A stretch of 64,000 nucleotides of DNA from Helicoverpa zea (GCF_022581195.2 NC_061474.1:2914001-2978000), one strand, 5' to 3'. Counted from the first letter of the stretch, positions 32,179 through 42,175 are shown. Notes: generated by a model from the sequence alone, not told the origin. Numbers and translations: made by a program.

Positions 32179-32682
32179 CAAGAGGTTTTCTTACCACAAA
32201 TTATTATGACCATGATCACCGGACGTACTTATGTGGAAATAGTGACGTCTCAACTACCAGTACGTAATATGCCAACAAATAATGTATTTGTAAGTAAACA
32301 ATAATTTACTTGAAGGTCGATGAGGATTTTCCTTAAGATTATATACATTGATGGGTTTGGTTTAGATTAGGGTTATGTGTTAGTTAAAGGAGAAATGTAT
32401 TTGAATTGATGTTGGGAGGACTTTTTTGTAGTTTTGTGAATGGAAATAAATTGGTCATTTAATATGACATGCCAGTTAAGTGTTCGTGAAAAATATAGCG
32501 TGTGCTATTTCTTTTCCATACATACTATTAATTTGCTCGATTTTTGAGAAAAAATCTTATTATTACGTTTAGATTAGGTTTTGATTTTTCTTAATAATAG
32601 TTAATCACATAAAAATCACCGCAGTACTTTTTGTCTTCATCGCGAACGGACAGACCAAGTTAAGGACTACGTTTTATATGAA
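32179..32682. other. AT-rich DNA, nothing recognised
   Basis: No supported feature. Confidence 0.45.
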
Positions 32683-32875
32683 ACTAGCTTCTGCCAGCGG
32701 TTTCACCCGCATCCCGTAGGAACTACTTCCCGTACCGGGATAAAAAGTAGCCTATAGCCTTTCTCGATAAATGGGCTATCTAACACTGAAAGAAATTTTC
32801 AAATCGGACCAGTTCCTGAGATTAGCGCGTTCAAACAAACAAACTCTTCAGCTTTATAATATTAGTATCGATTAT
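32683..32875 (+). repeat. Repeat X, good copy
   Basis: CTAGCTTCTGCCAGCGGTTT through CGTACCGGGATAAAAAGTAG and CCTGAGATTAGCGCGTTCA to GCTTTATAATATTAGTAT. It is close to the 28558 copy. Confidence 0.87.
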
Positions 32876-33227
32876 AGTGAAAGTTACACATAGATGATTT
32901 TGAGAACAAAAACATTCCCATTTACATAATCTGTAACTTCTTATTTTTCGGAATCATTGTGTAAGTGTAATATAGTAATATTTGCAGAAATAATCATCAT
33001 TACAAATATAGCACCCACATTACACAAAGTCAAAGTCCACTGTCGGTCTGTCTGTATTGACTTTAAAGTCATTCTACAATGATCTTAGATGGCTCGGTAG
33101 TTCTAAGAAAAAATAATAAAAAAAAAACTTGTTTTTGTAATATCATGATGATTAAGCAGAATATTGGAGTTAGGATATTAAAATGCAATTTTATAGATGC
33201 TGTCTATTTTTCAAAATTCTGTAGGAG

Positions 33228-33345
33228 CAGGGAGCTACTTCTTGAACCCGGATAAAATATGTCACCCTATGTCCTATGTCACCGAGAGATAGTGTAGCTT
33301 CCGAACAGCGAAAGAATTTTGCAAATCGGCCCAGTAATTTTGTTT
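33228..33345 (+). repeat. Repeat X, partial
   Basis: GGGAGCTACTTCTTGAACCC, GGATAAAATATGTCACCC, then AAATCGGCCCAGTAATTTTG. The 5' quarter and 3' end are missing. Confidence 0.65.
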
Positions 33346-33836
33346 GATTACTTACTTAGTCTATTACTGTGTTCATAAACCAGATTACTGCTGTTTCTTA
33401 GTACCTAATACAGTTTTTTTACCTTTTAATACCTACAATAGGTATTTATTAACTTTATTACCTTTTATACATACATACAATATTTTTTTCATTTTTCTGC
33501 CAAAACAGGCGTAGATCTTTTTACCTCTTCGAACTTTTTAGAACAACAAGCCAATCAAATTACCACCTTATTACATTTAAAAGAAGCTACAACATCAATT
33601 GCCAATATCCAGTACAAAATAAAACGCAACTATTTCCCGATAAAAAGCTTGACTTTCAAACAAAAGCTTCACAAAACTGCTATCGTAGTAACCCCTTTTG
33701 AAAAAACTGTCAACATTTCAATGGGCTTAAACCCGTATGCATAAAACGTACGATAAACCTGCAAACAAAACTGCAATGAACAATTGCTTGGAACACTAAA
33801 CCAACTGGAATCGAAGAGCACAAATCTCTACGCAAA
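33346..33836. other. AT-rich DNA, nothing recognised
   Basis: No supported feature. Confidence 0.45.
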
Positions 33837-34139
33837 AGGGTCCGTTCAGATAGACCGGGTCGGAGAGCATCGGCGCGCATTTTTCTTTTCACACAGACCG
33901 GAGCCGATCGGCTGCGCGAGCATTAAAGAGCATGCAAACGGAGCCAAACGTCAAGAAAAAATACACTATCGGAGCCGGTCGGCTCCTCTTATTATTTCAC
34001 ACCGAGCGCATTCGAGCATTCTCAATGACAAAAGCAGTGCGCATGCAAAAATAAACCTTACTTCAAATACTAAGTACTCAATTTTTAACGTGTTAAGAAT
34101 TTGCTGTGCTCTCCGAGCCGGTCTGTCTGAACGGACCCT
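33837..34139. mobile_element. 303-bp TIR element with GAGCCGRTCGGCT subterminal repeats
   Basis: Left AGGGTCCGTTCAGATAGACC then GGGTCGGAGAGCA; right end in reverse AGGGTCCGTTCAGACAGACC then GGCTCGGAGAGCA. That is 33 bp of inverted repeat with two differences. Inside are palindromic GAGCCGATCGGCT (about 33902) and GAGCCGGTCGGCTC (about 33977), near-copies of the inner end motif and probably transposase-binding sites. The 198-codon frame at 33784-34380 crosses both ends and is not a gene. A TSD is not clear; a PIF/Harbinger or hAT origin is possible. Confidence 0.85.
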
Positions 34140-34142
34140 AAA

Positions 34143-34350
34143 TCATCATCTACCTTACCCCACTATGTTGAGGTCCCACCACCAGTATTTTACAAGGAGC
34201 GACTGTCTATCTGATCTCCTCAACCCGGGCAACCCGATATCCCATAGGAAGACTGGTTGTCAGTCTTTTTGGCTTCTGAGTAATCGTAATTACTGCCAAA
34301 TATTTTCAAATGACAGCCATGACCTACCATTTTATCGTGCCTTCACGCGT
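34143..34350 (-). mobile_element. SINE-A, diverged partial copy
   Basis: ACTATGTTGAGGTCCCACCA, AAGGAGCGACTGTCTATCTG, TCCTCAACCCGGGCAACCCG and AATCGTAATTACTGCC follow SINE-A in reverse. It is directly adjacent to the TIR element at 33837-34139. The head is not recognisable. Confidence 0.75.
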
Positions 34351-34784
34351 CTACTTTGGCCACCTAGTCTTCGTTCTTAACTGGACACCCTCTATATGAA
34401 ATTGACTTTCAGTTAACAAGCAAGGGGCAAAGTAACCCAACAAATAGTGAACACTTACGCGTTTTCGATTCGGCAATAGCGTCTTCAATAGGTTGTACAA
34501 TCTAAGAACAAATTGACGTTTGACTGCCAGCAAGAGTACCTCTGTGAGGCATTGTGCAAGTATTTACACTGTCGTGCAGAATTATTGACGAAGTGTGGGA
34601 TGTCAAGGTGACTGCCATCTGACATCAGCCGTGACCGCTTCATGTTCTAGGAAGCTATTGCTCATTTTGTGTATTAATGTGACAGCTTTGAAGATTAAGT
34701 AATAAGTTTGCATCTTTATGAGTATTGTGAAGAAGTTAACTTGTGGATTTGTAATTAAGGAAACCTGGACTTTAAAGTCAGAAA
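34351..34784. other. No gene recognised
   Basis: Minus-strand frames at 34351-34533 and 34603-34791 show no motif. Confidence 0.4.
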
Positions 34785-34872
34785 TCACCAACCCGCATTG
34801 AGCAAGCGTGGTGATTAACGCTTAATCCTTCTCTGTGAGAGAGGAGGCCGCAGCCCAGCAGTGTGACGGTAA
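34785..34872 (+). mobile_element. LINE 3' tail
   Basis: CACCAACCCGCATTGAGCAA, GCGTGGTGATTAACGC, CTGTGAGAGAGGAGGCCGCA and CCCAGCAGTGTGACGG are a 3' end common in moth non-LTR elements. It shares the GGAGGCC..CCCAGCAGTG core with 19930-19990. Confidence 0.7.
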
Positions 34873-35142
34873 AATGGCCGAACCAAATGGAGATAAAAAC
34901 TAATTTTGATTCAGCTCTGACATTATTTAACTAAAGGAAAAAAAGTGTTTTGTAGCTGATCCAGTTTTGTACACAGCGCAACTTTTACCTAATTATACTC
35001 AATTATGAAACTGTACATTAAAAAGGTGTTAATCACCAGCCATTACCTAAAAACTAATGATTTATTATACAAGTAACAATTAATAATTTTATGCATTTTA
35101 TCACGTACACATCTAGAATCATTGTGAACTGTGTCCGTCTCT

Positions 35143-36892
35143 ACAGGGTTAATTTTCAACCACCATCCAAATTTTCAGAAATGATTTAGAATCGGTAACC
35201 TAATCAATTAATCAAATAAAAAAATATAAAAAATATTAGATGATTTTCATCATTGTCCGCTACTAAAATCACAACGTGTGGAATACACACAGTTCGGTTG
35301 TTGAACATGGCGCGCTTGCCTCAAGATTCGGGAAACGCACACAAAAAACAGCATGCACTACGCCCGACATCGTACTACCGGCACTACGCCCCCCTCCCTC
35401 ATACCCCGCACCCCGCACAGCCCCCGGTCGGCCAAGCGCCGGTGACTTTTTGTTTAGTTGACCGTGACCTAGTTACGTGCGAACGTGTGCCATATTTTTG
35501 TCGCTCTCGCTGCATTTTCGATTCCGAATTCCGGTCGGTTATCATCGCACGACATGGCGACTTTTTATTCTAATGCAGAGTATTTTGAAATGGTCAGGTG
35601 CTACATTTTAAGTGGCGAAAGTTTAAATGGTGCGCAAAGAATGTACAGTGCAGAAAGTTTACCGCGTTTACAAAGACGAGGTATTAATTCGCGAGTGCCT
35701 AATAGACAAACAATTTTAGCCGCAAACCAAAGGTTGTTAGATTATGGGCAGTTTATCACACCAGCCCATGCAACAAGTCGTGGCGGTCACAACGAAATAA
35801 CACCAGCAGTCGAAAATTCTGTACTCGAGTTTTTCGAACGTGACCCCTGCGCTAGCACTAACGACGCTGCTCGGCGCTTCGGTGTCAGTCAGTATTACGT
35901 GTGGAAGCTGCTGAATTCATCTGGTTATCACCCATACCATTACCAACCAGTGCAATCTCTTCACGATAACGATGGACCCGCTAGAATCGTGTTTTGTGAA
36001 TGGCTGTTAAGAAACATTAATTGTAACATTTTGTGGACTGATGAAGCATTATTTACGCGAATCGGAATTTATAACAGCCGAAACGAACATTATTGGGCGT
36101 TAAGCAACCCCCACGTTATTAGAAATAACTACCATCAAGTGCGTTTTAGTGCGAATGTTTGGGCAGGTATTATCGGTAATGTTATCGTGGGACCGATTTT
36201 TATTGAAGGACGCTTGACGGGTACTAATTATTTAAACATGTTACGTGGTGTTATTGAAGACTTAATAGACGAGGTGCCACTTTCATACTACAACAATCAT
36301 TATTATCAGCATGACGGTGCACCACCTCATTACACAAGTGCAGTGCGTGAGTTTTTAAATAATAAGTATGGCGATAGATGGATTGGTCGCGGAGGGCCTG
36401 TCCTATGGCCTGCCAGGTCACCAGATTTAACGCCACTTGATTTTTTTTTATGGGGTGAAGTTAAAAGACGTGTTTACGTTGAAGAAGCACAAAGTGTTGA
36501 GGACCTCCGTAGTAAAATAATAAATGCATTTAATGAAATTAAAAATCAAACAGATACTTTAAACTTATTAAAAAATAGTTTAGAAAAACGTGCACGTTTG
36601 TGTATTGATGATCATTACGTTTTGACAATAAAACACATTAAGGCGTGTGGTTATTTTGTATGTTCGACTAATAGATTAATGTTTTGACAGCGTGGTCGGT
36701 GATTTTGGCCTGAAGTGTAGCTAGAGATTACATAACGTATTTCTCTTTTTGGGTCTGTTATCTTAATATTTTTATTTGTAAAGGTTGGCTGGCAAATTTC
36801 TTCTGTATGATAATTTACATAGAGACCCCACTCGAAACAGACTAAAACAGAACTGTGGGCCTATAAGTGGAACGATGGTTGAAAATTACGAT
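35143..36892 (+). mobile_element. Mariner-superfamily DNA transposon carrying an intact transposase
   Basis: The transposase ORF is bracketed by short inverted ends: CAGGGTTAATTTTCAACCAC at 35144 and, in reverse from 36890, CGTAATTTTCAACCATCG. The shared core is AATTTTCAACCA. TA stands just outside the left end, and TA occurs next to the right end, but the right boundary is only good to a few bases. Total length of about 1.75 kb fits a single-gene Tc1/mariner-type element. The 5' leader (35270-35550) is markedly GC-richer than the surroundings. Confidence 0.7.
35554..36687 (+). CDS. Transposase, IS630/Tc1/mariner superfamily, DD41D type
   Basis: A 377-residue protein if started at ATG 35554 (MATFYSNAEYFEMV); an upstream in-frame ATG at 35485 would add 23 residues that look non-conserved. 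Residues about 5-70 resemble the DUF4817 helix-turn-helix of insect transposases (EYFEMVRCY.., then RRGINSRVPNRQTI). A second helix-turn-helix follows (about 80-130: EITPAVENSVLEFFERDP, RRFGVSQYYVWKLLNSSGYH). The catalytic core has WTDE (D163), QHDGAPPHY (D254) and RSPDLTPLDFFLWG (D296); the last two acids are separated by 41 residues. The enzyme cuts and pastes its own element. No stop or frameshift breaks it, so it may be recently active. A DD41D spacing is known from rosa/Visitor-type mariners; assignment to them is inference. Confidence 0.93.
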   Translation: MATFYSNAEYFEMVRCYILSGESLNGAQRMYSAESLPRLQRRGINSRVPNRQTILAANQRLLDYGQFITPAHATSRGGHNEITPAVENSVLEFFERDPCASTNDAARRFGVSQYYVWKLLNSSGYHPYHYQPVQSLHDNDGPARIVFCEWLLRNINCNILWTDEALFTRIGIYNSRNEHYWALSNPHVIRNNYHQVRFSANVWAGIIGNVIVGPIFIEGRLTGTNYLNMLRGVIEDLIDEVPLSYYNNHYYQHDGAPPHYTSAVREFLNNKYGDRWIGRGGPVLWPARSPDLTPLDFFLWGEVKRRVYVEEAQSVEDLRSKIINAFNEIKNQTDTLNLLKNSLEKRARLCIDDHYVLTIKHIKACGYFVCSTNRLMF

Positions 36893-36945
36893 AAATAAAA
36901 GTGATTTAAGATCATTTATAAAGGTTCATCTTAAAGTTCTGTACT

Positions 36946-37085
36946 TACAGTTACCGGCACGGATGTCGGGCTCTCGGCGGAAGAGTGGGGATCGCTTTGC
37001 GCACCCGTACGCATAAGGCAATAAGGCAGTAAATCGCTTGTGCGCAGGTGAAGGTCAGGGCCCGACATCCGTGCCGGTAACTGTA
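36946..37085. mobile_element. GC-rich 140-bp MITE
   Basis: TACAGTTACCGGCACGGATG then TCGGGC on the left, and the exact inverse (GCCCGACATCCGTGCCGG then TAACTGTA) on the right: 26-bp perfect arms. Excluding TA at each end, the element starts CAGTTACC. The centre has a second, imperfect pairing (CGCTTTGCGCAC against TGTGCGCA). It lies just past the right end of the transposon at 36892. Confidence 0.92.
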
Positions 37086-37977
37086 CCTATGTATATAGAA
37101 AATACCTACGCTAATACATAGTAAAGCTGAATCAAAGAGTTTGTTTCTGGCTTAGGTACTTCGTACTTTTGTCTTTTTATCGAAATAGTATATTCAGGTC
37201 CAGGGCTGAACCGTTTTCATTAGCCAGTTAACAAATAGATGGACACTATGTAAAACGTCGTTTTTACTCAATACTTATCTATTATAAAATACCTATAGAT
37301 GTCGCTAGAATTACTGTAACATCATAATAATCTTGAGATCTAGTGATTGCAATGTATCCTACTTCGGTCATATTTCATTTCATTATGCGTCACTCAATTT
37401 ATTGGTGAAAACCTCATGAAAATATGTACTTTCAGCTTATTTTGAGTTTGTCACAAACAGATGAACAGACAGACAGGATTACTTTGATATTTAATGTTTT
37501 GATTTGGTTTCGTTTTCCTTCTTTTCAGAAAATGTGTACGTAACAAGAGTCATGGCAAGTAGGTATATTAAAATTTCTCATCTCCAAGAAAAACCTTAAA
37601 AGTAATATTTTGAAAGGTTATTTTTATTTCTATAGCGTTAATTTTAGCAAGTCTATTTTAGCATTTCAATGAAATTCAAATTGCTCTGAAATATACGCAT
37701 TATTGCAATGATTGCGATATTGATATTATTTCGTGGAATTAATCATTTCTCTTATTGCAATGTACCAACGAATGTCCAAATCGATGCATAGAAACATGAT
37801 GGAATCAATATGTATTCATTTTAATATTTACATATCTAGCTATAAGAGCTATAAGAATCTAGCTTTTCGACATTTAATTTAAGTAAAAAAAAAAAACAAA
37901 ATATTTGTATCGATAATTTTCAGATATTGTAGATCCTTAAGGTATTGTTTTATTGAATAATCCAAGATATACAATAG
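37086..37977. other. AT-rich DNA, nothing recognised
   Basis: No supported feature. Confidence 0.45.
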
Positions 37978-38075
37978 CTATCTTCCGCCAGCGGTTTTAC
38001 CTGCGTCCCATGAAAAATACTCCGAGTTCCTAAAAAAGTAGCCTATAGCCTTCCTCGATAAACGCTACTTTTTAT
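37978..38075 (+). repeat. Repeat X, 5' part
   Basis: GCTATCTTCCGCCAGCGGTT, CTGCGTCCCATG, then AAAGTAGCCTATAGCCTTCC and TCGATAAACGC. It is cut off before the 3' half. Confidence 0.7.
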
Positions 38076-38230
38076 TAAATACAAACTGTGACATATCAAG
38101 ATGATACCAAAATTATAAATCGTTTATTTGAAGGAGCTAATTTCAAGAATTTCTTTCTGGACCCATGTGAAAAATTCCTTCAGTGTCACACAACCCATTT
38201 ATTAAGGAAGGCTATAGTATAGACTATTTT

Positions 38231-38306
38231 ATCAGGTATCTTTGGAGATCAAAGGGGGTGGCCTATGTTCAGCAGTGGACGTCCCATGGCTGTGATGATG
38301 ATGATG
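38231..38306 (+). mobile_element. Short LINE/SINE tail with 12-bp target duplication
   Basis: GGGGTGGCCTATGTTCAGCA, GTGGACGTCCCATGGC and (GAT)n, related to 17716-17779. ATAGACTATTTT at 38219-38230 repeats as ATAGACAATTTT at 38307-38318 (one mismatch). Confidence 0.8.
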
Positions 38307-38679
38307 ATAGACAATTTTTTACCGAGTACGATTGCCACGGGATGCGGCACTGGCGGAAGCTAGTTAGATATATTTATATTATGACCGATTTTAAATACAG
38401 ACAAAACCGTAGGATTAAGTTACTTATATGCTGATAAATCTCTTTTGCCCACTGATGCACGAATTACGTGCGTTCGTGATAGGTCTGAGCCGCGTTTCGA
38501 CACTGCTCCATGACTCATTGAAACAATGGCAATCGTTACCTATTGCGTTTTGTTATTGCCGTTGTGTTGTCTTTCGTAGGTCATTACATACAGGTACTTG
38601 TATTATAACTGTGATTGTTATTTTTTATCTTGAGAAGAAAATATTGTCTGTATGTATGTCTGTAGTGGTACTGGGTGTT

Positions 38680-38815
38680 GCTGGGGAGTTTGATGCTTTA
38701 TTTCTTCTTCTTCCCAGTAATAACAGACAGGAAGTGGTAACAGACAAGAGTGGGCGTTTTGGGAGGCTAACTCATGTAATCCTGACGTTCGAAAAGTGCT
38801 GATATTCAGCCTTTT
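38680..38815 (+). mobile_element. LINE 3' tail (GCTGGGGAGTTTG type)
   Basis: GTTGCTGGGGAGTTTGATGC, TCTTCTTCTTCCCAGTAA, GGAAGTGGTAACAGAC, GTGGGCGTTTTGGGAGGC and GACGTTCGAAAAGTGCTG. Minus-strand copies are at 45430-45605 and 50535-50670. The frame at 38428-38802 overlaps it and is chance. Confidence 0.75.
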
Positions 38816-39180
38816 TTCAGCTTTTTGATTTAGACCGTAGTTTTTATCGATATAATTTTTTGAGGTTTTTTAGGATACCAATGCAATGCAATTTGGTCGG
38901 CGTTTCTATACATTTGACATTTTTATCATCATACACATACAGCCAATCAAAAAATTAGATTCAATCAATAAAAAACATCCCCCTTTAAGACTCAATTTCA
39001 TCAAAAATGGTTCACTAGTACTCTGGAAAATATGACACAAACATTTGAATATATTGTGTTAATTGTGTTGTTGCAATTAATGGTTTAATTGCAATAAACT
39101 TCACTAAGGTTAGAGGATAAATTGAACTATAAACATAACAATACTATATAATTTGTATAACGATTAACTTCCATACGTCA
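38816..39180. other. AT-rich DNA, nothing recognised
   Basis: No supported feature. Confidence 0.45.
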
Positions 39181-39404
39181 TTCTACATTAGGGCATGCAA
39201 TTTCGGTAAAATCAAAATTACCGGTAAAAAATCGGTAATTAAAATATTTTTACCGGTTAACCGGTAAAACGGTAAAATTTGTATTTTTTAAAAAATGTGA
39301 TAATAAATCAATAAGATTGGGTAGTCCAAAAGCAAACAATAATTAAAAATTCAAGGTATAAGGTGGTAAACATTTTTTGTGACGTAGGCCGTAACAAAAA
39401 AACA

Positions 39405-39690
39405 TGGCAGTACCATCCGTACGCGATGTCGTCGACAAAATGCAAGAGAAACGGCTGCGATGGTTCGGCCATGTAAAAAGGAGACCACCTGAATACATCG
39501 CCAATGTTGTGTACTCAATCTCGATATACCCGGTCAAAGGCGCAGAGGCAGGCCGAAACGGTGGTGGTTGAGTGTCGTAATAAATGACATGAAAATCTAC
39601 GAACTCGAAGAGGAAGATGTCTTGGATAGATTGAAGTGGAAGAAGAAGATACAGAAAGCGGACCCCGTCACAAGACGGGATAAACGCTAA
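39405..39690 (+). pseudogene. C-terminus of a non-LTR retrotransposon ORF, frameshifted, inside the hAT element
   Basis: One phase reads DVVDKMQEKRLRWFGHVKRR then PPEYIANVVYSIS; a one-base frameshift near 39530 then gives RRRGRPKRWWLSVVINDMK and DVLDRLKWKKKIQKADPVTR with a TAA at 39688. The order RLRWFGHV, RGRPKRWW, WK-K, ADP is that of LINE reverse-transcriptase ORF ends, the same general type as LINE-A. The minus-strand frame at 39343-39537 is its shadow. An A8 run follows at 39702. Confidence 0.85.
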
Positions 39691-39701
39691 GAATTACCAT
39701 G

Positions 39702-39721
39702 AAAAAAAATCATTTTTTTTT
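39702..39721. other. A-run/T-run junction between two retrotransposon tails
   Basis: Eight A (39702-39709), TCA, then nine T (39713-39721). The A run follows the stop of the plus-strand LINE fragment; the T run would be the poly(A) of the minus-strand fragment that lies beyond it. The two retrotransposon 3' ends meet here. Confidence 0.65.
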
Positions 39722-39900
39722 CATTTACTTGAAAGACCTTTTTTATGGTAGATCGTAGCCATTTTATGGACCAGGGTTGCGGTAACTCTTTAGAACAATC
39801 CCGCAGCTCCGGCAGGCCTTGGCCCTGCGCGTGGAACAACTCGGGCTACCGACACGGGTCAGTTGTCTATGCAGACGTCGGAACGATGAGCCACCCAAAC

Positions 39901-40248
39901 TCACCGTCCACAGACCGACGCCTGCGGTGACCGGGAGACGTCTCTCGACACTCGGCGCCCGTGGTGTCTTCCTGGTCCACTACAGCGGCTGGGATGAGAG
40001 GTGCAAACTCGCAGGCGCTCCACAGTCTCCTTCTCGAGCATGACTGCTTCGCAGAAGGAGGCGACGGCTTCCCATTCCCTCTCGCTCCGGACCATGGCTT
40101 GAACCAGAGCCGGACGCGAGAGGTTGCCGCTGCCTATTGGCTCAACGACGACACAGCGGTACCCTTCCCAGGCAGTGCACACCTGGACTGTGTGCTCCAC
40201 CGTGTCCTCAGAGCTGTCCGCATGGTAGTGAAGTAAAAGCCCTTTCTC
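39901..40248 (-). pseudogene. C-terminus of an R1-clade-like retrotransposon ORF, inside the hAT element
   Basis: Minus strand: LLLHYHADSSEDTVEHTVQV then CTAWEGYRCVVVEPIGSG, ALVQAMVRSEREWEAVASFC, EAVMLEKETVERLR, ending SPQASVCGR and a stop at the 39900 side. R1-type ORF2 proteins end in a zinc-binding HC motif followed by such a helical stretch; here the His/Cys residues remain but the leading CxxC is lost. It is GC-rich and CpG-rich, unlike the AT-rich host element around it. Plus-strand frames at 39745, 39819 and 39961 are its shadows. Clade naming rests on memory of the C-terminal pattern. Confidence 0.7.
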
Positions 40249-40744
40249 AATAAGGTCATAGAGTAGGTAAAATAAGCATAAGCTATATGTTTACCTAATA
40301 GGAGCAGACATCTATGAGGAAATTCAGAATAACCGAATGAATATTTGTTTAGATATTATAAATTAAGATGAGAATGAAGATTTGTATCTAACCTAGAGAT
40401 AGTTAAGGAGCCACATAAGTTTACTTTCCTAAAAAACAGCAACTTTAACTTTCTTACAATATATATTGTATGCAATATTACGTTATGTTCAGGTTACATA
40501 ATGAAGATTTGACGTTAAATAAACAATTGCTATATATTATCACAAAAACGTAAAAACCGGTAAATTACCGGTTACATAATATTTTTACCGGTAAATTAAA
40601 AATCGCGAAAATGGGCGGTTTTACCGGTAAAACCGAAACCGGTAAACCGGTATTGCATGCCCTATTCTACATGTCTAATTATAACAAATAAACTTGTCAA
40701 ATATTTAAGGATTTTTTGATCGCATTTTTTCACCTTTTTAGCCG

Positions 40745-40860
40745 GTTAGAGCTCCCGCACATTGCAAACTTTTAGTCGGTCGATAGTTTTTTTGGTTTTA
40801 TAAATCACTATGAAGATGAATGGTAGTGCGCACATTACAAAAGCCAGGTTTAATCGCTGC
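40745..40860 (+). mobile_element. Left half of an AGTCGGCCGATAG-family element
   Basis: GAGCTCCCGCACATTGCAAA, TTTTAGTCGGTCGATAG, GAATGGTAGTGCGCACATT and CAGGTTTAATCGC correspond to the first part of 17498-17697. No right end is found. Confidence 0.6.
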
Positions 40861-41284
40861 CTAGGGAGTGAATTTTATTTTTGTTCTAATTATTTAAATC
40901 TTCTTTATTATTAACTTGATTGAGAGGCTACACGTTTGAATTTTTCCATTCAGAATTAATGTTGATTGTCATAACAAAAATTCTTGTTTTTTTTTTCTGT
41001 TTTCATAAAAATTGCTGGCCAGGCTTTTCTTTAATTAAGAGACAAAAACTACCTCTATATGTAACTATGGATAATTATCTTAAATGTATGTTTGTAAAAA
41101 AAAACTTATTTTTCAACGTTTCGTCACAATGATTGTGTGGTAACCACCACAATTATCATTAAGGTATATCTGCGTCTTTAATGTCCGGTAATTTGTATAA
41201 ATGACGATATTTTTTCAATAAACCACTACATAGTCATTTGAAGATCATAAAAAAAAACTTGACGGTCACCCTGTATATCCGTTT
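40861..41284. other. AT-rich DNA; transposon-like end at 41259-41276
   Basis: ACTTGACGGTCACCCTGTAT, in reverse ATACAGGGTGACCGTCAAG, resembles a mariner-type terminus starting CAGGG. It directly abuts the RT remnant that begins at 41285. No partner end was found. Confidence 0.35.
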
Positions 41285-41980
41285 GAGGCTAAAAATAATA
41301 TTAACCTCATAAATGCCGACGACATGGTGCTGCTGGCTCCATCGATCAGCGCTCTCAAAACGCTATTGTCGGTGTGTGAGCGTTATGCGGAGGCCCATGG
41401 ACTTAGATATAATGCGAAGAAGAGCGAGTGTCTGCTGTTCAAGGCAGGCACTAAAAGCTATGATGTACCACCTATTACACTTGTAGGGACTGCTTTAGAG
41501 TGGGTCACTTCTTTTAAATATCTGGGGCACTGGGTCACTGCTACGCAGACTGATAATAATGACATTGAAAGGGAACGTAGGGCGCTGTCAGTCAGGAGCA
41601 ATATGTTGATCCGTAGGTTTGCAAAGTGCTCAAGGGATGTCAAGAATACTCTGTTCAGAGCGTACTGCACATCTCTCTACACTTGCAGCCTATGGGTCGA
41701 CTATACGCAGAGGACCTACAGCGCCTTACGAATCCAATTCAATAACGCATACAGGGCACTATTGAGATTGCCGCGACACTGCAGTGCATCAGGGATGTTT
41801 GCGGAGGCGCGTATTGATGACTTTCACGCTATCATCCGAAAGAGAATCGCATCCCTGATGTGTCGGGTGCGGGGCAGCGCTAACAGTCTCTTGAGGACTG
41901 TGGCAGATCGGACTGATGGCCTCATATTAAAACACTGGACAAAGACGCAAGTGTTGTCTACAAACCGTGCCCAGAAGTAG
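41285..41980 (+). pseudogene. Reverse-transcriptase C-terminal half of a non-LTR retrotransposon
   Basis: The open frame runs from about 41285 to TAG 41978-41980 (first ATG 41324, which falls inside the catalytic motif and so is not a true start). It opens with INADDMVLLAPS, the palm motif usually written Y/FADD with the aromatic residue replaced by N. GLRYNAKKSECLLFKAGTK (thumb entry), SFKYLGHWVT, then FRAYCTSLYTCSLWVDYTQR and RIASLMCRVRGSANSLLR follow, ending LKHWTKTQVL. This matches a widespread moth LINE. The fingers, endonuclease and ORF1 are gone, so it cannot work although the remaining frame is intact. The frame at 41458-41670 on the other strand is a shadow. Confidence 0.88.
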
Positions 41981-42175
41981 TGTTGAGTTGTGTACGTTTT
42001 TTAATGAATTGTATTTTGTTTATTTGTCATGACATGATTATATAAAATTTTTATTTAATGTGTTGCCTAAATGTATGTGTTTATGTACTAATACTAGATT
42101 ATAAGCTGTGTATGTCTTTACTAACAATAATGGATTGTTTTTATCTGAATTAAAATTGATTATTATAAATAATCT
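41981..42175 (+). mobile_element. 3' UTR of the RT-bearing LINE
   Basis: The AT-rich run after the stop contains TAAGCTGTGTATGTC and ends in ATTGATTATTATAAATAATC, a likely simple-repeat tail. The exact 3' end is not marked by a clear target duplication. Confidence 0.5.

Larger units (their letters stand above)
39189..40664. mobile_element. hAT-type non-autonomous element with 8-bp target duplication
   Basis: TTCTACAT lies directly before (39181-39188) and after (40665-40672) the element and fits the hAT target pattern nTnnnnAn. The ends are inverted: left TAGGGCATGCAATTTCGG, right in reverse TAGGGCATGCAATACCGG. Both subterminal zones are packed with ACCGGTAAAA-type words in both directions (39210-39280; 40550-40655), typical of transposase-binding arrays. 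No transposase is present; the inside holds two retrotransposon fragments in opposite orientations, described separately. Its length is 1,476 bp. Confidence 0.92.

Noticed and set aside
33784..34380. 198-codon open frame
   Set aside because: It runs from unique DNA through a whole TIR element and into a SINE-A copy in antisense. Composition and boundaries show chance openness, not a gene.
35253..35573. 106-codon frame upstream of the transposase
   Set aside because: Overlaps the transposase start in another phase and lies in the GC-rich leader where stops are rare; no motif.
39745..40236. Three plus-strand frames of 61-91 codons
   Set aside because: They are antisense shadows of the R1-like C-terminus on the minus strand.
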